IMG/VR virus record: IMGVR_UViG_3300027852_000047
Location: 1-51,829 of that record
DNA from: a virus
Reading direction: 5' to 3' (one strand)
DNA: 51,829 nucleotides
Positions 33,081 through 40,943 of the stretch are shown piece by piece. A program made the translations under genes and the position numbers. The first letter of the stretch is position 1; every line of letters begins with the position of its first letter. The notes beneath the pieces are model-generated. The model was not told where the DNA came from. It was given only the letters and a program-made list of their open reading frames with translations, and ran no database searches.

Positions 33081-35431
33081 TACACATCCACCTTCTTCTT
33101 CGATCCCCACGACTCGCCTATCTCTACGTCACAGCCCATACCAATGGGCAACTCCACGCCCCAACGCTCAGTGTCGGGGTTCGTCATACAATGGTGCGCC
33201 AGCTTGGCTACTTCATCCTCTTCCCCGTGGTACAGGTCCACTACGATGGAGTCATGTACCTGAAGTACGAGCTTGCTTTTGTAGTTGCCTTCTTCCAACG
33301 CACGTGCAAATTTGATCATAGCACAACACGTAATCCACGCCGCAGTGTTCTGCACCAGCATGTTCCAAGCCTGCCGGTGGATGCGCCAGCCGTCGTAGCA
33401 GTTCCAGTATGCGGGCCTAGTGAAGCGCCTGCGGTACCCGAACGGTGACTGGATCTCCAGCGCAGTCTCCACCCGCACATGCACCCGGTCAATGTAGGTC
33501 TTGAGCTGGGGGAACGCTTGGTAGTACTGGACAATGAGTTCTTTGGCTGCGCCCTTGGATATCTCCAGCTGCTGGGAGAGCGTGTTCGCCCCGCCGCCGT
33601 ATAGAATTAAGAACGTCAGCTTCTTGCATCTTTGTCGCTCGTCGTCTACAATGTCGCTTGGGTCTTTGCGCAACATGGTTGCGGCCATGGCTGTATGCAA
33701 GTCCTCGCCAGATTCGATAGCTGCCTTCATTGCCTTATCGCCGGACAACATAGCAGCCACACGGATCTCAGCCTGCGCCATGTCGGCTTCCATGATGGAG
33801 CCGCCCTTGAATCTTGACACAAACTGGGACTTAATGTTGAGCGCCGGGTCGTCGCCCTCTTCACCGTGTGGCACGTTCTGACCGTTGGGATTGGAGGATG
33901 ACAGTCGATTGGTGCCTACCCTATCAGTATGGTAGCCGGGAAAGATGTAGTTCAGCCCGTCTCTCGACACCAAATACTTGTCACGAACCGACTTAACGAA
34001 CGTACCGTGTAGCTTGGCCTGCTTGCGGTACAGTAATACATCCTTGATGACTGGGTGCTTGTGCGCCTCACGTTGCAACACCCACTTCTTGGTAGTGAAG
34101 TCATCATCCGGCTTGTCACCAGCGTTGGGCCGATTGTTGTCGGACAGCTGGCGCACCAACTCACCCTTGGTCAGGTTGATATTGGGCACCACCTCAATGA
34201 GTGCCTTGGCTACCTGAGCTGGGCTGTTGAGGTTGATGGGCCCCAGCACAGCACAGATCTTCTCACGCAGTGCAGTCAGCCGTACGTCAAAATTAGCGTC
34301 TAGTTCCTCATTGATGGGAAGGGAGATGCAAGCTCCGTTGTGCTCCATCTCTGCGAGGACTGCGTATAGCTCCATGGAGAGCTTGAACGGCTTCCGAAGT
34401 CCTTGCTCATCCAGTAGTCGTCGTTGGGACTTGGCTGCACAGACGCTTGCCTCGCCGTCACCGCCACAATACTCGTACTGCTCATCGTCTCCAACAAACT
34501 CCCAGCCACCGCGTTCCGCAACGAGTTGACGGTGTGCTCTGGAATAGTCTCCAAGCCAATCAGCATACAGGAACGTGAGGGACTTGAGGTCTTTGAGCGG
34601 GTTGCGTTCGTCAAGGATGTGTTCTGCCGTAGAGGTATCGTGCATGCATACCATTCTGGTGCCAAATCGACGCAACCAACGATAGTCGAATTTGATATTC
34701 GAGCCTGCTTTTGTGACACTGGGGTCCACGATAATGTCAGTGAGCCATCCCGGGAACGAAGAATCTGGGCGTGCTTGTACAATAGTAGCTTTGTGGGCTC
34801 TATCCGTGATAACACACATGCGTATTCGGGCATCCGGATGCCACGGGTCAAGGCCCGGGTACGTTTCCAGATCCAAGCCAACAATAGAAGCACCAACCAA
34901 GTAATCAGGAATACTATCCCAAACTGGAGTGCCGGGTGTAAGGACATCATAGTCTCCCCACTTGGTTTCCACTGCACCATGCACAGCCGCTAGCAAGTCC
35001 CGCAGGTGCCACTTGTATAGGCCCGTCTGGGAGGCAGCGTGCTCCAGTGAGTGAGTGTAATGGACAGGGCAATCCACATCTGGCGCAGTATGCGCTTGGC
35101 GTAGCCCCTCCTTCAGCAACCCAGCCTTGCCTGAGCCTTGTATAGCTGATATAGCCGTAGGTCCAAAGCACAGTACGAAGTCCGGGTCGATGTCGCGGAT
35201 GTTGGCCAGCAGCTCTGGCCTATGAGCACGCAACACACGAATGCCGGGCTTCTTACGCGCCCCTTGGAACTTGGGGTCTTCAGTGGCGAACAGGTAGTAC
35301 ACCTCCACGCCTGAAGACTCTTCCAACCAGTCAATGTGCTTGGCATTAGTAAGGCACAACGGTTCCCCACCGCGCTTACCAATGCCATAGTCCACGTTGC
35401 CCAGCAGGAAGACTACCTTTTTAATTCGCAT
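33080..35431 (-). CDS. Family A DNA polymerase with 3'-5' exonuclease
   Basis: A 783-residue protein. The exonuclease motifs are VGLDLETYPG, AGSNIKFDYRWL and YCGGDGEASV. The polymerase motif A is MEADMAQAEIRVAAML, motif B is RCKKLTFLILYGGG (Phe at the position of E. coli Pol I F762) and motif C is LQVHDSIVVD, where Ser replaces the usual Glu after His-Asp. The first 140 residues are not polymerase and may resemble a uracil-DNA-glycosylase fold. It starts inside the preceding gene (11-base overlap). Confidence 0.92.
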   Translation of the reverse strand: MRIKKVVFLLGNVDYGIGKRGGEPLCLTNAKHIDWLEESSGVEVYYLFATEDPKFQGARKKPGIRVLRAHRPELLANIRDIDPDFVLCFGPTAISAIQGSGKAGLLKEGLRQAHTAPDVDCPVHYTHSLEHAASQTGLYKWHLRDLLAAVHGAVETKWGDYDVLTPGTPVWDSIPDYLVGASIVGLDLETYPGLDPWHPDARIRMCVITDRAHKATIVQARPDSSFPGWLTDIIVDPSVTKAGSNIKFDYRWLRRFGTRMVCMHDTSTAEHILDERNPLKDLKSLTFLYADWLGDYSRAHRQLVAERGGWEFVGDDEQYEYCGGDGEASVCAAKSQRRLLDEQGLRKPFKLSMELYAVLAEMEHNGACISLPINEELDANFDVRLTALREKICAVLGPINLNSPAQVAKALIEVVPNINLTKGELVRQLSDNNRPNAGDKPDDDFTTKKWVLQREAHKHPVIKDVLLYRKQAKLHGTFVKSVRDKYLVSRDGLNYIFPGYHTDRVGTNRLSSSNPNGQNVPHGEEGDDPALNIKSQFVSRFKGGSIMEADMAQAEIRVAAMLSGDKAMKAAIESGEDLHTAMAATMLRKDPSDIVDDERQRCKKLTFLILYGGGANTLSQQLEISKGAAKELIVQYYQAFPQLKTYIDRVHVRVETALEIQSPFGYRRRFTRPAYWNCYDGWRIHRQAWNMLVQNTAAWITCCAMIKFARALEEGNYKSKLVLQVHDSIVVDLYHGEEDEVAKLAHHCMTNPDTERWGVELPIGMGCDVEIGESWGSKKKVDV

Positions 35432-35708
35432 AGGAACGGGCGTGTGTTACTGCTTTCAAGAGCAACTGCGCAACGACTTCCATGTAGTCGGGATTGCGAA
35501 ATGATAGATCCTCCAAATCCGTACCGTCAATAGCTACCATGCCATTGTTGCTCACTACAGTACGAATACGGTCGAACCAACCGTGCTGGCTGCTGAAAGT
35601 AGCTTTAGGGCTCCTGCGTTTGATCACTGTGTGGCCCTTGGCCTCAAGGGCATGAATAGCCTCAGCCTCGTCCACTTCTACACCATTGAGTTCGATCTTG
35701 GTTACCAT
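35421..35708 (-). CDS. Small paralogue, 'I-x-L-x-G-V-E' family
   Basis: A 95-residue protein beginning VTKIELNGVEVDEAEAIHAL. The same start occurs in the two genes upstream. A helical C-terminus (VVAQLLLKAVTHARSY) matches theirs, while the centre differs. GGAGG lies before ATG. Function unknown; its head-helix-variable-helix layout also recalls the 43-47 kb family. Confidence 0.68.
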   Translation of the reverse strand: MVTKIELNGVEVDEAEAIHALEAKGHTVIKRRSPKATFSSQHGWFDRIRTVVSNNGMVAIDGTDLEDLSFRNPDYMEVVAQLLLKAVTHARSYAN

Positions 35709-35722
35709 TGGTTACCTCCTGT

Positions 35723-36004
35723 TTACTGATGCTTCGCAGCGTAGTCAATGGCGTGGCCAAGGGCAGTATGCGCAGCTCGCGCGTACTCCAAGCACCAGCC
35801 ATCCCCACCGTCTGCGGCAATGTCCTTATGGTAAATGTTAGCCCTATCCCCGTTTTTAGGAGATATGCTCACAGTAAAATTCTTGTACGTCCGGCCGCGC
35901 CGTATGGGAAAGGATTTGTCACACCCTGCGTCATGCTTGGCCACAGCAGCGCGCGCCTTTTCCACATCCACTTCCACACCGTCTAGTTTGATCTTGTTTG
36001 GCAT
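35723..36004 (-). CDS. Small paralogue, 'I-x-L-x-G-V-E' family
   Basis: A 93-residue protein starting PNKIKLDGVEVDVEKARAA. The middle, with CDKSFPIRRGRTYKNF and RANIYHKDIAADGGDGW, is unlike its neighbours. The C-terminal helix has ARAAHTALGHAIDYAAK. ATG overlaps the upstream stop (TAATG) and GGAGG precedes it. Confidence 0.68.
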   Translation of the reverse strand: MPNKIKLDGVEVDVEKARAAVAKHDAGCDKSFPIRRGRTYKNFTVSISPKNGDRANIYHKDIAADGGDGWCLEYARAAHTALGHAIDYAAKHQ

Positions 36005-36288
36005 TAATTATCCTCCGCCCAGTCGCACGCTTTTACCAGTGCGGCTGCAACCTTACGCACGTAATCAACATCCATATGGGCGTTCAATTCGTGGAACTGG
36101 TGCGGAACTTTTGTGAATCTCACGGAACCATGGCCCCTATTGGAGCCTTCCACCCTGAAACTGTCAAACGGGGTGCTAAACACTTTAGCAATGTCTGGGT
36201 CTTGCACCTCATAGCCGAGTTTTCGCAGTGCAGCAGCAGCAGCAGCAGCGTCCGCTTCGACACCATTGAGTTCGATCTTGTCTGCCAT
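36004..36288 (-). CDS. Small paralogue, 'I-x-L-x-G-V-E' family
   Basis: A 94-residue protein starting ADKIELNGVEADAAAAAAAL, followed by a distinct middle (FDSFRVEGSNRGHGSVRF) and a helix (VRKVAAALVKACDWAED). It is the first gene after the promoter at 36498-36526, which probably drives this trio and the polymerase. GGAGAG precedes the ATG. Confidence 0.68.
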   Translation of the reverse strand: MADKIELNGVEADAAAAAAALRKLGYEVQDPDIAKVFSTPFDSFRVEGSNRGHGSVRFTKVPHQFHELNAHMDVDYVRKVAAALVKACDWAEDN

Positions 36289-36337
36289 TTGTCTCTCCTT
36301 TAGTAAATGTAATCGTGACATAAACATCCAGTCATAG

Positions 36338-36904
36338 TCAGCGCGGGTCATATTGGTATCGCCTCAGATCCTCCATCGCACCGAACCTATCCAACCCATC
36401 CTTAGCGCCAAGCACTGCCATGGAATCCACTTGGTCCAGCACGTTGGCGTACTTCTCCACCACATGGTAGTAACCACGTGGCTTGTAATCGTGTACTAGT
36501 ATAGCACACTCATCGTCAAATGTCAACAGGCACGCCAGCACACAGGCCACACGAAAGCGCCCGTCCACCAACACCAAGTCAGCATCGTCCATGGCCCCAG
36601 CCAGTGGGTACAGAGGATAAGCTGGCCACAGGTGCTTGTGGGTGTCCCCAGCTGGGAAGCCCCACTCCTTGGTGGGCCCGAAGCATGGGAAGAACGGAAT
36701 GATACGCCCAGCGGCCATGCCTTCAGCTACGAATTTGTCCGCAGCTACGTTGGCACGGAACCACGCGTAGTCAGATTCCACTGTTACCATTGTAGGTACG
36801 CCCAGCAAAGCGGCCTGAAGGGTACTTTCTCCGGACCCGTACTCAAGGTAACACTCACAATCATCCAATCTCCACTCCAGCTCCGCAACTTCAGCTTCAG
36901 TCAT
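36338..36904 (-). CDS. Class I SAM-dependent methyltransferase-like protein
   Basis: A 188-residue protein. YLEYGSGESTLQAALLG is the SAM-binding glycine loop, TMVTVESDYAWF the acidic strand 2, and DDADLVLVDGRFRVACVLAC the strand 4/5 region, ending with a HDYKPRGYYHVV segment. The substrate is not evident. ATG 36904 overlaps the previous stop in the ATGACTGA pattern seen elsewhere in this genome. A strong leftward promoter lies inside the gene. Confidence 0.72.
   Translation of the reverse strand: MTEAEVAELEWRLDDCECYLEYGSGESTLQAALLGVPTMVTVESDYAWFRANVAADKFVAEGMAAGRIIPFFPCFGPTKEWGFPAGDTHKHLWPAYPLYPLAGAMDDADLVLVDGRFRVACVLACLLTFDDECAILVHDYKPRGYYHVVEKYANVLDQVDSMAVLGAKDGLDRFGAMEDLRRYQYDPR
36498..36526 (-). 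promoter_or_regulatory. Leftward promoter inside the methyltransferase gene
   Basis: Minus strand TTGACA (36521-36526), a 17-base spacer ending TGTGC, then TATACT (36498-36503). It has a perfect -35 and a near-perfect -10. It would serve the three small paralogues and the DNA polymerase downstream. Confidence 0.8.
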
Positions 36905-37106
36905 TGTCGGCTGCATACCTATCCACCTTCTGCTGCAACAGCAGCTCTTGGAAGTACGTCCTGAAGATGCACCTCTTGCAAGTGACGGCATCCAGCACAT
37001 CTGTGTACTGGAAGTTGAAGCCGCGCACAGGGTGACACAGCGGGACACTGGGGTTGTTCGGATCTCGCCAGTGTATGGCTGGGATGCGGTCCAGTGATGA
37101 TGCCAT
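36897..37106 (-). CDS. Small zinc-finger-like protein
   Basis: A 69-residue protein. LCHPVRGF and VTCKRCIFRTYF provide C-H and C-x-x-C ligands. ATG 37106 lies one base after the preceding stop and follows GAGGAG. Function unknown; likely nucleic-acid or host-protein binding. Confidence 0.62.
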   Translation of the reverse strand: MASSLDRIPAIHWRDPNNPSVPLCHPVRGFNFQYTDVLDAVTCKRCIFRTYFQELLLQQKVDRYAADND

Positions 37107-37107
37107 G

Positions 37108-37257
37108 TTACTCCTCATGTTCCATACGTACGCGGTCTAACCTGTCCTGTGCCTCTTTGTAACATGTATCACAATAAGGGCCATCCCCAAGATCGGTGTA
37201 ACAATCCTCATCTTGATCCACGTCAAGTTCCTTGTGACACACTGTACATACAAGCAT
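37108..37257 (-). CDS. 49-residue zinc-ribbon-like protein
   Basis: MLVCTVCHKELDVD then CYTDLGDGPYCDTCYKEA gives two C-x-x-C knuckles with an extra Cys, followed by an acidic/basic helix (DRLDRVRMEHEE). AGGGG precedes the ATG at 37257. It is too small for most gene finders but has clean signals. Confidence 0.6.
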   Translation of the reverse strand: MLVCTVCHKELDVDQDEDCYTDLGDGPYCDTCYKEAQDRLDRVRMEHEE

Positions 37258-37266
37258 ACTGTACCC

Positions 37267-37374
37267 CTACGCTGGAGACAGCGGACCGGGTGGCCCGCCA
37301 TCCCCACTGTTGTATACGGCTATGCCTATGCCAAGCATGACAAGCGCAAGCAGCAGCAACGCCAACTCAGCCAT
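37267..37374 (-). CDS. 35-residue membrane peptide
   Basis: A single transmembrane helix (LALLLLALVMLGIGIAVY) followed by a Gly/Pro-rich tail (GDGGPPGPLSPA). Ribosome site GGAG before ATG 37374. It follows the secreted Fn3 protein and could act with it at the membrane. Confidence 0.55.
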   Translation of the reverse strand: MAELALLLLALVMLGIGIAVYNSGDGGPPGPLSPA

Positions 37375-37375
37375 G

Positions 37376-37717
37376 TTACAGCTCCACCACGGTCGGCTTA
37401 CCGGGGGCACCGGGGGGACCAAGTAAGAGAAACGAGTCGGACGCTTCGCTGAACGGCCCCTGCCTTTCACTAGCGTCCACGCCTGCAACCCGTATCTGAT
37501 GTGAGTCGCCCACCGTAGCCATCAAGGTGAAGGTGGCCAGCTCTGAGATACCTACGCTCACGAACGGCCCGCCATTCACAGAGTGCTGGATGACGTAGTG
37601 CGCCACGTCAGCACCGGAAGTAGGGGCAGCCCAGATGTAGGTGATGGGCTCAGTGTCCTGCCCAAACGCAGCCGTAGCCGCCAGCAGTACCAGCCCAATG
37701 ATGATAACTCTACGCAT
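37376..37717 (-). CDS. Secreted fibronectin type III-like protein
   Basis: A 113-residue protein. A clear signal peptide (RRVIIIGLVLLAATAAFGQ) is followed by one Fn3-like domain: ITYIWAAPTSGADVAHYVIQ, FVSVGISELATFTL, SHQIRVAGVDASERQGPFSE. GGAGG sits before ATG 37717. It is encoded in the leftward, non-virion block, so it is probably exported to the periplasm or host surface, for example to block superinfection. That role is inference. Confidence 0.7.
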   Translation of the reverse strand: MRRVIIIGLVLLAATAAFGQDTEPITYIWAAPTSGADVAHYVIQHSVNGGPFVSVGISELATFTLMATVGDSHQIRVAGVDASERQGPFSEASDSFLLLGPPGAPGKPTVVEL

Positions 37718-38192
37718 TGAGTGCCTCCAACTTATCTCGCACATCCTTAAGATGTCCGATCATTTTGTCGATGTTATTGACATCGAACCAGAAATTGTTC
37801 ATCTTGTACAGCGGGGTGTCGGCCTGCACAAAGTTGAGGATCACAGATTTTGAGGATCTACTATACTCTCCAGCCCTGACAGCGATATTGTTTCCACACC
37901 TGCGCACATCGGTGCTAATGGTGTTATGCTCTTTCACCAACTGAGTCAACGTGCCAGCGCTAACCTTCTTCGGCAATCCACTGATGTCGATCATGTCGGT
38001 ACCCTTAGTGCCTCCGCTCAGTTTGCTCTTGGCATCGCGGTACGCAGCCGTGTTTTTGCAAGACTTGCACGTGACTTCAGTAACGTCCGTAGTCGTTTTG
38101 GTGGCATACCCGTAAGTGTACACACCGCAAGGGGGGTTACTGTACCCAACTCCCGGCGCGTCAAAATGTATCTTAGTCGATCTGCTCTTCAT
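37710..38192 (-). CDS. Hypothetical protein with zinc knuckle
   Basis: A 160-residue protein. VTCKSCKNTAAYRDAKSKL is a C-x-x-C segment with helix. The second half begins MIDISGLPKKVSAGTLTQLV and ends with a helix (MIGHLKDVRDKLEAL), a layout reminiscent of the small paralogue families at 35 and 43-47 kb. No named function. It overlaps the primase gene by 20 bases. Confidence 0.6.
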   Translation of the reverse strand: MKSRSTKIHFDAPGVGYSNPPCGVYTYGYATKTTTDVTEVTCKSCKNTAAYRDAKSKLSGGTKGTDMIDISGLPKKVSAGTLTQLVKEHNTISTDVRRCGNNIAVRAGEYSRSSKSVILNFVQADTPLYKMNNFWFDVNNIDKMIGHLKDVRDKLEALNA

Positions 38193-39000
38193 CCCAAACC
38201 TCCGTCAACCTAGCCCCCATAGAGCTAGGGTCTTGTCCTCTGGGCAATGACAGAATTGACACTGCCCTCCGATCTGATAGCTGGGCCTTCAGCCGAAATG
38301 CTGCAGCTCCGGCATCCTCATCCAACATCACGTGAATACGATCAGTGGCCAGCTGGAGTAAGTCTCGCCGCAAGTAACGTGGCAAGGACTTCCCGCCCAG
38401 CGCAATGACTGGCACGCCAAGGTGCAAGTGCACAGCAATCGCATCCATCACTCCTTCCACCAAGATCCGCACCGAAGCAGGCTCCCAACGCGGGAGGACG
38501 TATAGCGGGTGCCTGCCCGGTGCGGTGATGTACTTAGGGCCTTCTTCTAGGACAGAATAGGCCCGGGACGACCAGTATATCAGCCGTCCGTAAGGTCCGA
38601 AGTACGGGAATAGTACTCGGAGTTGGCGCTGACTCTCAACAAGCCCCAACCTAACGCACGCCTCCGGCGACACGCCGCGCGAGGCCATGTAGTTGATAGC
38701 CCGACAACACAGAGGTTCAAACTCCGGAAGCACCATCTCCGGCCAGTCCCGTACTTCGTTACGCAGAGCCGGGACAAGTTTCTCCAATACTTGCCTACCG
38801 GGGGACGCGGCCTGTAGGCCAACGTCTACCTTACCTCCGCGCTGGTGCTGAGGCGAGTGACAGTACCACATGCCCGTGAGGGGGTTGAGGTACGTCTTCC
38901 AGTTATTAGCGCCACACTCAGGGCAGCACTTGTAGTTGAGTTGGTCGCCGCTCTGGCGATGGTCGCCTACAAAGTCTGCTACTGTGCTGGGTCGCTGCAT
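38173..39000 (-). CDS. DnaG-type primase
   Basis: A 275-residue protein. The N-terminal zinc-binding site is CCPECGANNWKTYLN ... MWYCHSPQH. The TOPRIM fold follows: VRILVEGVMDAIAVH (catalytic Glu), GVPVIALGGKSL and IHVMLDEDAGAAAF (DxD). It makes RNA primers for the lagging strand with the encoded DnaB-type helicase. It is shorter than bacterial DnaG because it lacks a helicase-binding domain. Confidence 0.85.
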   Translation of the reverse strand: MQRPSTVADFVGDHRQSGDQLNYKCCPECGANNWKTYLNPLTGMWYCHSPQHQRGGKVDVGLQAASPGRQVLEKLVPALRNEVRDWPEMVLPEFEPLCCRAINYMASRGVSPEACVRLGLVESQRQLRVLFPYFGPYGRLIYWSSRAYSVLEEGPKYITAPGRHPLYVLPRWEPASVRILVEGVMDAIAVHLHLGVPVIALGGKSLPRYLRRDLLQLATDRIHVMLDEDAGAAAFRLKAQLSDRRAVSILSLPRGQDPSSMGARLTEVWDEEQID

Positions 39001-39152
39001 ATCTTCGCCTCATATCCATAGCCACTACACACCCTGTCAGCATGCACGATGCGCCTGCCCCTGTCGTTACGGTGCAGCCACCGAAGGCACTCATGGCGCT
39101 CTTTGCAGTCCGCATCGTGGCAGCGGCATGTGTCGTGTGCTAATGCAGCCAT
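38979..39152 (-). CDS. 57-residue Cys/His-rich protein
   Basis: HDTCRCHDADCKERHECLRW supplies several possible zinc ligands. AGGG lies upstream of ATG 39152. It overlaps the primase start by 22 bases and the upstream membrane peptide stop. Function unknown. Confidence 0.58.
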   Translation of the reverse strand: MAALAHDTCRCHDADCKERHECLRWLHRNDRGRRIVHADRVCSGYGYEAKICSDPAQ

Positions 39153-39286
39153 GCGTATATCCCTACGCTACACACAAAGGACGCCGCTATGCACAACACG
39201 CGGCCCTTTCGTGTTTCCGCCTGAGTACTATAGACTGCCCAAAGGACTGTACCTACAGTACACAGACCAGCCATTGCAATATTCAT
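39140..39286 (-). CDS. 48-residue two-helix membrane peptide
   Basis: Two hydrophobic segments (IAMAGLCTVGTVLWAVY and VLCIAASFVCSVGIYAWL) are separated by a charged turn (TQAETRKGR). ATG 39286 overlaps the preceding stop (ATGA) and follows GGAGAG. Holin-like in form but located in the leftward early block. Confidence 0.55.
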   Translation of the reverse strand: MNIAMAGLCTVGTVLWAVYSTQAETRKGRVLCIAASFVCSVGIYAWLH

Positions 39287-39666
39287 CTCTCCACCTTCCA
39301 CCTATCGTACTTGCTGACGCGAGATGCAGTCAGTGGTATAGACATGGTAGTCACAGGGCACTTGCCCCACGGTATCAGCCACCACCGATTCGTCTCTGCC
39401 CTCCACACCGCCAACGTATCGAAGTCGTCTGGATGGTAGTGAAGGTGCCGCCCCGTGCGGGACCGCAGCTCCACCTCCAGATACCTCTTGCCACGCTTGG
39501 TGCGGACGAACCCTCGCTTAACCTGCACACGCTCCAGCCCGTTGCCTCTGTCGATTACATAATCCACAGCGTGGCTTTGCACTGGGGTGTATACTCTCCA
39601 GTTGCGATACAGTGCAGACAGCACGAACTCCTGCTGTGCTACTGCACCTCTGGCGCTAGCCGTCAT
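39283..39666 (-). CDS. PD-(D/E)xK nuclease-like protein (Hjc/PDDEXK_11 type)
   Basis: A 127-residue protein. AVDYVIDRGNGLERVQVKRGFV has the catalytic Asp and Q-V-K spacing of small nucleases related to archaeal resolvases and intron endonucleases. It continues with KRGKRYLEVELRSRTG and a Trp-rich C-terminus. It is a possible second resolvase or a nuclease acting on host DNA. ATG overlaps the upstream gene. Confidence 0.66.
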   Translation of the reverse strand: MTASARGAVAQQEFVLSALYRNWRVYTPVQSHAVDYVIDRGNGLERVQVKRGFVRTKRGKRYLEVELRSRTGRHLHYHPDDFDTLAVWRAETNRWWLIPWGKCPVTTMSIPLTASRVSKYDRWKVER

Positions 39667-40019
39667 CCCCGCACCATAGGGTTGGGAATCACGGGCGCAG
39701 GTTGGGACATCTGCACCATGAAGCGCAGGATCGGGTCGTTCATGATCTGCCCCTTGATCTGGGTCAGGGCGAACTCCATCATACCCAGCATCATCACTGG
39801 GGTAGTCCCTTCGGACTCCTTAATGTGGAACAAGCCACCGGGAGACATGGTGATGCGCACTTCGTGCGTCTGGCCCAGCTCCTCCTCAAGGGCTACCGCT
39901 TCTGCTGGGGCGATTTCTGCTTCCCCGTCCAGCGGGAGTTCCATTTGAGTTGGGTCCTTGAGTTCGACTACCTTTTCGGTGTCCTCGAAGGTGTCAGTGT
40001 TGTCAATGGTGTCTGTCAT
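39663..40019 (-). CDS. Hypothetical acidic protein
   Basis: A 118-residue protein with a strongly acidic first half (TDTFEDTEKVVELKDPTQ, EALEEE-like), then a hydrophobic helical section rich in Met (TPVMMLGMMEFALTQIKGQI). AAAGGA precedes the ATG. The acidic surface could mimic DNA, as anti-restriction proteins do, but nothing else supports that. Confidence 0.58.
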   Translation of the reverse strand: MTDTIDNTDTFEDTEKVVELKDPTQMELPLDGEAEIAPAEAVALEEELGQTHEVRITMSPGGLFHIKESEGTTPVMMLGMMEFALTQIKGQIMNDPILRFMVQMSQPAPVIPNPMVRG

Positions 40020-40039
40020 CGTGTTCCTTTCGCTTTGCG

Positions 40040-40222
40040 CTAGTCAAATATCTCAGTTAAGGTACCTATGAGAGTAATAACTAGTCCCACTACACACATT
40101 AGCCCAGCTGCCGCATAACTGGCACCAACAACTGCACAGTGCATGTTGGACGCACTACACTCCAGTACCTCCAACGCTGCTCCGCCCAAAATGAAAAGCA
40201 GCACCCCAAGGATAATTCGCAT
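40040..40222 (-). CDS. 60-residue membrane protein
   Basis: Two transmembrane helices (IILGVLLFILGGAALEVL and YAAAGLMCVVGLVITLIGTL) linked by a Cys-containing loop. ATG 40222 shares its A with the previous stop (TGATG) and has GGAG upstream. Function unknown. Confidence 0.6.
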   Translation of the reverse strand: MRIILGVLLFILGGAALEVLECSASNMHCAVVGASYAAAGLMCVVGLVITLIGTLTEIFD

Positions 40223-40380
40223 CACATACTCCGCTTCAACTTGGCCCTACGCCCAGCCTTCATCATCGCCGGGTGCCCATGGTTGCCAGCGGCAGCAAAG
40301 GCACGGCGGCGTAAGTCATAGGCAGCGCAGGACGCATTGTGCTGGCGGTCAGCCCACCAGCGTCTGATTCTGTTGAACAT
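40222..40380 (-). CDS. 52-residue basic protein
   Basis: Very rich in Arg, Ala and His (NRIRRWWADRQHN, DLRRRAFAAAGNHGHPAMMK, GRRAKLKR). ATG 40380 overlaps the upstream stop (TAATG) and follows GGGAGGA. Probably nucleic-acid binding. No family is recognised. Confidence 0.57.
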   Translation of the reverse strand: MFNRIRRWWADRQHNASCAAYDLRRRAFAAAGNHGHPAMMKAGRRAKLKRSM

Positions 40381-40637
40381 TAGTCCTCCCTAAACTTGTT
40401 GCATTGCTCGATTCCTCTTTGCAGAGCACGGATAAGCACCATTACGTTAACGGGTTCCCAGCCATAGTCGTCAGGCAACATAACGGCCCTACGTTTTATT
40501 ACTACACCCGTACGCTTGGCCGCTACGTCAACTCCGCAGCCCCCGCCGCAGTCCACAGGTTCCTTCGCCCGCTCGTCATACTCAACCAACGCAGCTCTCA
40601 CTTCGTTAGCGTCAGCTTGGCATGTGATCCTGATCAT
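40380..40637 (-). CDS. Small paralogue, 'EADA-VRAAL' family
   Basis: An 85-residue protein starting MIRITCQADANEVRAALVEYD. It is closely related at the N-terminus to the next gene upstream, with a Gly/Cys-rich centre (DCGGGCGVDVAAK) and a helical end. I chose the ATG at 40637, which is spaced correctly from GGAGG; an ATG at 40643 is too close. Confidence 0.63.
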   Translation of the reverse strand: MIRITCQADANEVRAALVEYDERAKEPVDCGGGCGVDVAAKRTGVVIKRRAVMLPDDYGWEPVNVMVLIRALQRGIEQCNKFRED

Positions 40638-40639
40638 CG

Positions 40640-40903
40640 TCATCCCTCCATTTTGGAAAGAGCCATAGTCAGCGCATCGCGAAGTCTTTTCACATTGCCA
40701 TACGACCAGCGGTGCTCACAGTGTGCATATAAGACACCTTTGTACGTTTCCCTGATAAGGCAGTACTCTTTGGAAGCACTAACTCTCACGTTGCAATGTC
40801 CACCGAAATTCTCCACGGCGTCCTTGGCCTTGTCATAGTCAACCAACGCAGCCCTCACGGCTTCAGCGTCAGCCTCACAGTTGATGGTGATCTTGTCAGT
40901 CAT
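40640..40903 (-). CDS. Small paralogue, 'EADA-VRAAL' family
   Basis: An 87-residue protein starting TDKITINCEADAEAVRAALV. It shares the head with its downstream neighbour, has a different Cys-containing middle (FGGHCNVRVSASKEYC) and a C-terminal helix (RLRDALTMALSKME). It lies 41 bases downstream of a strong promoter -10 box, with AAAGGA as ribosome site. Confidence 0.65.
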   Translation of the reverse strand: MTDKITINCEADAEAVRAALVDYDKAKDAVENFGGHCNVRVSASKEYCLIRETYKGVLYAHCEHRWSYGNVKRLRDALTMALSKMEG

Positions 40904-40943
40904 CTTGGTCCTTTCTGGCACTGGGTGCCTTTCCAACTACTCA

